From: Pseudomonadota bacterium
GTDB lineage: Bacteria > Pseudomonadota > Gammaproteobacteria > Pseudomonadales > Halieaceae
DNA: 10,197 bases
Assembly (NCBI GenBank): GCA_030591305.1
Contig: JAUVBI010000098.1
Span: 1-10,197 of the forward strand
Reading direction: 5' to 3'
This document shows, one piece after another, positions 5,672-10,197 of the stretch (position 1 is the first letter of the stretch; each line of letters starts with the position of its first letter). The notes under the pieces were generated by a model that saw only the letters and a list, made by a program, of their open reading frames with translations, made no database searches and was not told the DNA's origin. The position numbers were made by a program, and so were the translations under genes.

Positions 5672-6433
5672 CTAACCTCGGGAATCTCTAATATACATAG
5701 CGGTGCCATTTCTCATCTCGACCTTGAATAAGTCAGTGGCTTTTATTAGATCGCTGATTTTTCGATAGCCATAGTTTATTGACGAGAAAGAGCTGTTATT
5801 GTTCGATATATGTCCAGCCACTGTTCCCATGTTTGCCCAACCATCATCTCCAGACGCTTGTTCCACGGCCGTTCTGAGTAATCTGATCAAGGCAGTATTC
5901 TGCCTCAATTGTGCCTTCGTCTTTTTGACAGACTGCTTCCCCTGCTCCGCTTTATCACCACCATCGGCAACCAGGTTTTCGATGTAAATAAAGGGAGAGC
6001 AGGAATCAACAAACGGCTTCGGTGTTTTCTTGGCCCCGAACCCATAGACAGGAAGACCACTCTCCAGAATTCTCAGTACCAGAGGCGTGAAATCGCTGTC
6101 ACTGGTCATCAACGCAAAAGCGTCCACGTTATTGCTGTACAGAAGATCCATAGCGTCAATTATCATGGCAGAGTCAGTCGCATTCTTGCCCTTGGTATAA
6201 GCAAACTGCTGCATCGGTCTGATTGCATGGGGATGCAGCTTATCTGCCCAGCCGGATAGCGAGGGATTGTTCCAATCACCGTGGGCATGGCGAACATTTA
6301 CGGTACCGTACTTGGCTAGCTCTTCGAGCACGCCTTCAATGGCATGGTGACTGACGTTGTCACAGTCGATTAGTAGGGCGATTCTTTTTGCTTCCTGCAC
6401 ACTTGGCTCCGATATAGTCCAGACCTCTGGCAT
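5672..6433 (-). CDS. NYN-domain (PIN-like) nuclease-family protein with C-terminal LOTUS/OST-HTH-like domain
   Basis: From ATG 6433 a 253-residue cytosolic protein. Residues about 16-155 are a LabA-like NYN domain with the acidic set expected for a metal-dependent RNase: IDCDN (Asp23, Asp25, Asn26), Asp87 in NATDSAM, and SDSDF (Asp112, Asp114). After a Lys/Gln-rich linker, residues 178-250 look like an OST-HTH/LOTUS winged helix (LIRLLRTAVEQA...GYRKISDLIKATDLFKVE). The combination is known in bacteria and thought to act on RNA; substrates are unknown. An in-frame GTG at 6400 has GGAG six bases upstream and would start MQEAKRIALLIDCDN, so it may be the true start; an earlier GTG at 6463 is less likely. 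Faces the surface-protein gene convergently. Confidence 0.85.
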   Translation of the reverse strand: MPEVWTISEPSVQEAKRIALLIDCDNVSHHAIEGVLEELAKYGTVNVRHAHGDWNNPSLSGWADKLHPHAIRPMQQFAYTKGKNATDSAMIIDAMDLLYSNNVDAFALMTSDSDFTPLVLRILESGLPVYGFGAKKTPKPFVDSCSPFIYIENLVADGGDKAEQGKQSVKKTKAQLRQNTALIRLLRTAVEQASGDDGWANMGTVAGHISNNNSSFSSINYGYRKISDLIKATDLFKVEMRNGTAMYIRDSRG

Positions 6434-6540
6434 CAAACAGTACCAGAAAACCCCACTCAACACGACGCACGCGACGCCGATAACCCTGCAAGGCCTTGGC
6501 TACATCTCAGGCGTCAGGTGCGACAGGAGCATCGGATGTG

Positions 6541-6566
6541 GGCAGTTAAGTGGGCAATACCCTCCA
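6541..6566 (-). repeat. Weak copy of the IS6-type terminal repeat upstream of the NYN gene
   Basis: Read on the minus strand from 6564, GGAGGGTATTGCCCACTTAA then CTGCCC aligns with the ends at 2943, 7929 and 9996 (shared GGTATTGCC, A, TTAA and CC positions). No transposase remnant is visible inward of it (6434-6540). Orientation is the same as in the other copies. Its weaker match makes this the least certain of the four. Nothing else is recognisable in 6434-6602. Confidence 0.35.
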
Positions 6567-6602
6567 GAATAATACTCAAAAAGTAACATAAACGTACAAC
6601 GG

Positions 6603-7652
6603 CTACTCGCTCCTGATCTCATTGCGCATGTAACCCAGGTAAGTGCCGAAACTTGTCACCACATCACCCTCCCGGAGGTAAATCCATGGGTTCCACAAGG
6701 TAGCGAGATTGAACAGCACTCCCTCGGGAGTTCCAGTAAGTACGAGCGTGCCGGCAGGAATGTGCTCACAACCTGTTAGGTAAAAAACTTCCTCACCCGC
6801 TGTATAAGGTGAATCGCAGTCGGCCAGCGCGTGATCCAATATCTGATCTGGCGACCAGATCATAGTCTCAGCCAACGCCCGTTGTCGTAATTGACTGTTC
6901 ATGTAGAGGCTAAGTTGGATATGTCTGTAGAAATCCTTATCCCGAGGAATGACCAGCAACGGGCCAACCGGCAGGTGGCTCTCACCACCCTTGGCCAGAA
7001 TAAACCCAGTTAGGCCCATGGGACCATTGAGGTCGATGTCTCGCACCAGCAACCAGCGGTCAGTGTAATCGCCACAGAGCAGATACCCCCAAGGGGTGGG
7101 AGTTTCATGGTTGTATGCCGCCATCGGCACCGCGCATAACTCGACTTCATAGTCCAGTCTGGTGCCGGGCCGGACTCTACTATTCCAGCGTGTAGGGATG
7201 GAGAGTTTCGGAAACAGGAAGGGGCCCTCTTCCCTGCCCACCTCTTCGGCGTGAGCCCGGTAGTTGGTACCAGCCGCAATACTGGGAAAGCGGGGAGTCA
7301 CTGGCACAACAAGAGAGTCCCAGGAGTACCGTGCCTGAGTATGCATGCCATACAGTGCGCGCAAACCTCGCTCTTTGATAAACGCATAAGCCTCGATCGC
7401 ATCACGGAATGACTGGCCCGTTGCTGCACTGACATCGATTGCCGTCACCGTCTCAACATCCGCCAGAGTCACCAATAACACAGCACCAGTACTCGTCACG
7501 GCCAGAGTAATTGCCTGCTCCCGAGGAGCGATAGCAATGCCACTAAAAGCCCGCTTATCCAGTAACCCTTCAACAACCGGGCGGTGCAACCACACACTCC
7601 ACAAACCGGCCAGAATGGCCAGTACGGCGACTATAACTCCCAGTTTTCTCAT
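6603..7652 (-). CDS. Membrane-anchored fumarylacetoacetate hydrolase (FAH) family protein
   Basis: A 349-residue protein. Residues 1-23 are a signal-anchor (MRKLGVIVAVLAILAGLWSV), unusual because FAH enzymes are normally cytosolic. Residues 24-115 are a poorly conserved N-terminal domain; 120-345 are the FAH fold with GTNYRAHAEE (128-137), the metal-binding LDYEVELCAV (Glu169, Glu171), GDYTDRWLLVRD (Asp195, Asp198 or Asp205 as the third acid), a Lys221/LPVGP segment (227-231) matching the active-site Lys and PLGP stretch, and TGTPEGV (306-312). FAH members cleave C-C bonds of acylpyruvates or act as hydratases or decarboxylases on related diketo acids; the substrate here is unknown. AGGA seven bases upstream supports ATG 7652. 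An IS6 relic lies 68 bp upstream. Confidence 0.86.
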   Translation of the reverse strand: MRKLGVIVAVLAILAGLWSVWLHRPVVEGLLDKRAFSGIAIAPREQAITLAVTSTGAVLLVTLADVETVTAIDVSAATGQSFRDAIEAYAFIKERGLRALYGMHTQARYSWDSLVVPVTPRFPSIAAGTNYRAHAEEVGREEGPFLFPKLSIPTRWNSRVRPGTRLDYEVELCAVPMAAYNHETPTPWGYLLCGDYTDRWLLVRDIDLNGPMGLTGFILAKGGESHLPVGPLLVIPRDKDFYRHIQLSLYMNSQLRQRALAETMIWSPDQILDHALADCDSPYTAGEEVFYLTGCEHIPAGTLVLTGTPEGVLFNLATLWNPWIYLREGDVVTSFGTYLGYMRNEIRSE

Positions 7653-7720
7653 AATGATATCCTGTGCATTGCGAATTGATAATTCAGAAATAGTATCAAA
7701 GGGTTAGCTATTGCTGCTGC

Positions 7721-7932
7721 CGTGAAGGATATTACCCTGGGGAAGATATCGCACAATATACTCTACCCGATTGTTCTCATACTGTTTAGTACTGTGGATC
7801 GTCTCGGGGACCAACTCTCTATGAGCAACAGCCAGACTGCGTAACTGATGATATCGGGCGGGAACCGGTGGCGTTTGTATGCATTCATCGCCGGATTATC
7901 TCATTTCCGGTATTTAATTTGGCAGTACCTTA
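7721..7932 (-). mobile_element. Internally deleted IS6-family insertion sequence (relic, copy 1)
   Basis: On the minus strand an ATG at 7888 opens MNAYKRHRFPPDIISYAVWL, an almost textbook N-terminus of the YKRHRFPP group of IS6 transposases. It is then joined out of frame to AHRELVPETIHSTKQYENNR (7826 to about 7767), which belongs near the C-terminus. The catalytic DDE core (about 140 residues) and the last 50-70 residues are gone. The right end carries GGTACTGCCAAATTAAATAC, and the left end has CGTGAAGGATATTACC, nearly the same as the end CGCGAAGGTGTTGCC of the copy at 9864-9998. So ends plus transposase scraps remain in about 212 bp. It cannot move by itself. Confidence 0.72.
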
Positions 7933-8029
7933 TTGGGTGAGGCAGTCACGCAGTCGAAGATATTTCGCAACTTGCACTGCGCCCCTCTGGGTTTTGGTAC
8001 TATGTAACTGGGCATACTCTCAAATTTCT

Positions 8030-9838
8030 TTATTGTTGCTGTGACGCGGTCCACTGCTCTACCGCTCTTTCCAAAATGGGCAGAGGTACTGAACCGCCGC
8101 CCAGCACCACATCGTGGAATCCGCGAATATCAAATTTGTCACCGATGCGCTGTCGTGCGTCCTCCCGAAGTGCCAAAATTTTCAGCATCCCCACCTTGTA
8201 GGACGTAGCCTGTCCCGGCCACGCGAAATAGCGCTGAATTTCGGATCGCACCGTTACCTCAGGTATGGCGGAGTTCGCCAGCATATATTGTACCGCCTGC
8301 TCCTCGCTCCAGCCCCTGGCGTGAAGCCCGGTATCCACTACCAGGCGGATAGCTCGCCAGATTTCTGCCACCAGGCGACCGAAATCGTTGTAGGGATCAT
8401 CAAAGGCGCCCATCTCTCTGGCGAGAAACTCTGAGTACAGGGCCCACCCCTCGTTGAACGCGGAGTAACCGATGTCATTCCTGAAGGCCGGTATCTCGGT
8501 CAGCTCCTTGGCGATGGACAACTGCATATGGTGGCCGGGACTACCCTCGTGGTAAGTCGTGGTTTCGAGGTCTGTAGAATTGTAGCCGCTCATGTCCGAG
8601 AGATGCATGTAATAAACCCCTGGCCGGGAACCGTCTGCCGTCCCGACCTGGTAGAACTGGGACCCGCCATCCCGCTCGCGGTAAGGTTCAACACGCTTTA
8701 CCTCCAGGGCAGCCTTCGGCAGCAGGCCAAAGTATTCCGGAAGTCGTGTAGACATTTCTTTCAGCAGTCGCTCAACCTCCAGTAAATAGGCTTCCCTGCC
8801 CTTATCGGTATTGGAGTAATAGAAGCGGGAATCATCCCGAACATAGGTGAACAGGTCCTGCAACGAACCCTCAAAACCCAACCGCTCGCGAACTTCATCC
8901 ATCTCACTCTTGATGCGGGCGACCTCGTCCAGGCCGAGCTGATGCACCTCCTCCGCCGTCATATCCGAGTGGGTAAAGAAGCGCAGCTGGTACTGGTAGT
9001 ATTCCTTACCCTGCGGTAAGGCATGCACACCATGAGCACTTACACTGGTATTTTCGATATCTTTTTTATGCCAGGCAATCAGGCGCTGGTAATACGGATA
9101 AATGTCTTCCTTCAGAGCTTTACGCACCTGCAATTTAAGGGCTTCTTCACGGTCAGTTGAAATCTCACCCTTCTCACGCAATGCCGCAATTTTGGCCGTG
9201 GCATCAGTCCAGATAACGCTATCGCCCTCACCCTGACCAAATGGATAACCCGAAACCACCTGCCCAGACTGTTCGATAACCGTTTCATAGGAAAACCGCG
9301 GTGGACGAATGCCCTTATCTGCGGCGTTTTGCGCTCGTACTAACAACTGATCACCCGCCCTTGCGAACCCCTCTATACGGCTGATATAGGCGAGAATATC
9401 GGCTTCACTTTCTACCGTGTGATAGTTCGCTAGAAACAGGGCCGCATATGTATGATTATTATTGTTCTGGGTAAATACGTAGTCATGTTCGAGAAAAGGT
9501 CGCTTCGAGGCTTCACTCTGGGCTCGAAACGCCCAGAAGTCGTAGGAGGTCTTTCCCTGGAGTGATAGCTTGTCGTAGTCAAATGTTGATTTCAGTGTCT
9601 CTGCGCCTGCGATCAGTAAGTCCAACCGCTTTTCGTAGGCCGCCAGGCTCATGTCGTCGACCTGGTCGTATTTTTCCCTCCGGCCATGCACCGTAAGCGT
9701 GATAGGTGATTGCTGCAATTCCTCCTCATAACGCTCATCCAACCATTGATTGAGTTTGGCAGTTTCGTCCTCTGCAGCAAATACCCATGCTGCAGACAAA
9801 AATAACACTCCCGCCAGAAATGATGAAACCAATCGCAT
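8030..9838 (-). CDS. Exported DUF885 family protein, predicted metallopeptidase
   Basis: A 602-residue protein from ATG 9838, chosen because it starts a clean signal peptide (MRLVSSFLAGVLFLSAAWVFA, cleavage near 21) and has AGGGG six bases or so upstream; the frame stays open to 10060 but the added part is IS relic. The mature part is helical. The zinc-site region reads TTTYHEGSPGHHMQLSIAK (His430, Glu431, His436), a HExxxGHH form characteristic of DUF885, followed by FNEGWALYSEFLAREMG (Glu463, Glu470 as candidate third ligands). Downstream RLVVDTGLHARGWSEEQA and PGQATSYKVG are also family hallmarks. The length is normal. A periplasmic peptidase is likely by analogy with M32-like/gluzincin enzymes; no N-terminal Cys, so not a lipoprotein. 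Substrate unknown. Confidence 0.9.
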   Translation of the reverse strand: MRLVSSFLAGVLFLSAAWVFAAEDETAKLNQWLDERYEEELQQSPITLTVHGRREKYDQVDDMSLAAYEKRLDLLIAGAETLKSTFDYDKLSLQGKTSYDFWAFRAQSEASKRPFLEHDYVFTQNNNNHTYAALFLANYHTVESEADILAYISRIEGFARAGDQLLVRAQNAADKGIRPPRFSYETVIEQSGQVVSGYPFGQGEGDSVIWTDATAKIAALREKGEISTDREEALKLQVRKALKEDIYPYYQRLIAWHKKDIENTSVSAHGVHALPQGKEYYQYQLRFFTHSDMTAEEVHQLGLDEVARIKSEMDEVRERLGFEGSLQDLFTYVRDDSRFYYSNTDKGREAYLLEVERLLKEMSTRLPEYFGLLPKAALEVKRVEPYRERDGGSQFYQVGTADGSRPGVYYMHLSDMSGYNSTDLETTTYHEGSPGHHMQLSIAKELTEIPAFRNDIGYSAFNEGWALYSEFLAREMGAFDDPYNDFGRLVAEIWRAIRLVVDTGLHARGWSEEQAVQYMLANSAIPEVTVRSEIQRYFAWPGQATSYKVGMLKILALREDARQRIGDKFDIRGFHDVVLGGGSVPLPILERAVEQWTASQQQ

Positions 9839-9863
9839 TTTATTCCCCTGATGTGCCAGTAAT

Positions 9864-9998
9864 CGTGAAGGAGGGCTACGACAACTGTGGATGTTGGCTA
9901 GAGGTCGCTGATGATATTGGGTGGGAATCGGTGGCGTTTGTATGTTTTCATTTCCCGATTCTATCAATTTTCGCCTGTTTACTTGGCAACACCTTCGC
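9864..9998 (-). mobile_element. IS6-family relic (copy 2) abutting the DUF885 gene
   Basis: Minus strand: end CGCGAAGGTGTTGCCAAGTA from 10000, a TAGAAT, then ATG at 9951 opening MKTYKRHRFPPNIISDL and a stop. Over 85 bp it aligns with the copy at 7847-7932 (same reading frame, about four in five bases alike by eye). After IIS the two copies diverge; the left boundary again shows CGTGAAGGA at 9864-9872. Only about 17 codons of transposase remain. It lies 26 bp from the DUF885 start codon, so that gene's promoter must lie within or beyond it. Confidence 0.7.
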
Positions 9999-10064
9999 GA
10001 AAGCCAGAGCCTCATCAACCACGCCAAGAACGAAACCTGCTCACTACACGCCGTTTCCACCCCC

Positions 10065-10070
10065 TATAAT
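10065..10070 (+). promoter_or_regulatory. TATAAT within a 13-bp palindrome
   Basis: A consensus -10 hexamer sits in CCCTATAATAGGG (10062-10074). No good -35 lies 16-18 bp upstream and no plus-strand gene follows in the window, so it may be chance. It is 7 bp beyond the stop of the partial gene at 10081. Confidence 0.2.
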
Positions 10071-10080
10071 AGGGAAGGTG

Positions 10081-10197
10081 CTAATAGAGCGTTTTCGCGG
10101 CATCAAATAAATCATTCGCCGCATTCCAGCCGGGAGATTTTGTTTCATGATAATGGCCCTTCGCCTTGCCCAGGGCCTGGCCATAGCGGCATAAGAA
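10081..10197 (-). CDS. C-terminal end of an unidentified protein (partial)
   Basis: The minus strand is open from the window edge to TAG at 10081-10083, giving 38 residues starting FLCRYGQALGKAKGHYHETK and continuing SPGWNAANDLFDAAKTLY. It reads as real coding sequence (mixed charge, amphipathic, no low-complexity) and lies in line with the minus-strand DUF885 gene downstream. I do not recognise the family. The 5' part is outside the window. It could also be the tail of a broken gene. Confidence 0.5.
   Translation of the reverse strand, partial: FLCRYGQALGKAKGHYHETKSPGWNAANDLFDAAKTLY

Noticed and set aside
9839..10060. N-terminal extension of the DUF885 protein to 676 residues
   Set aside because: The extra 74 codons read across the IS6 relic in a different frame from its transposase, and the signal peptide and ribosome-binding site place the start at 9838.
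1..10197. CRISPR array, phage structural genes, biosynthetic cluster or defence operon
   Set aside because: No regularly spaced repeats and no recognisable genes of these kinds are present.

Overview
This window looks like chromosomal DNA of a marine-type gammaproteobacterium. That is an inference from family content: a UPF0114/YqhA membrane protein, a YchJ (UPF0225) protein, a DUF3820 protein, a CCA-encoding tRNA-Arg, a surface protein with a choice-of-anchor U-like region, and a DUF885 metallopeptidase-like protein. I cannot assign a genus. I recognise no defence, biosynthetic or CRISPR system. What is unusual is the density of broken genes and internally deleted insertion-sequence relics between intact housekeeping or exported-protein genes.

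Left end (1-424): a wrecked ParE/RelE-type toxin gene, then the 3' part of a tRNA-Met gene (from the anticodon loop to CCA) with no 5' half. This is how the distal attachment site of an integrated island looks, so the island would lie to the left and original chromosome begins near 425. Next is a compact plus-strand block (499-2183): a four-helix UPF0114 membrane protein, tRNA-Arg(TCG), a 69-residue DUF3820 protein and YchJ. A decayed minus-strand GFA-family gene lies between the last two.

Middle (2184-4261): two related remnants of one small membrane-protein gene (about 2186-2293 and 4016-4131) flank a YkoF-like thiamine/HMP-binding protein and an exported transglutaminase-like protein, both on the minus strand. 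The gap at 2577-2983 holds a 135-140 bp terminal-inverted-repeat element that resembles a gutted IS21-type element, and a solitary IS6-type end.

Right (4262-10197): a 426-residue secreted protein with a C-terminal sorting-like tail and a strong terminator. Four minus-strand genes follow: a NYN-domain protein with a LOTUS-like C-terminus, a membrane-anchored fumarylacetoacetate-hydrolase-family protein, a large exported DUF885 protein, and the last 38 codons of an unidentified gene. Two IS6-family relics, with the transposase N-terminus still readable, sit directly upstream of the FAH-family and DUF885 genes. Similar end sequences lie upstream of the NYN gene and, farther away, the YkoF-like gene, all in the same orientation. 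The genes do not form one obvious pathway; several products (transglutaminase-like, surface protein, FAH-like, DUF885) are envelope-directed.
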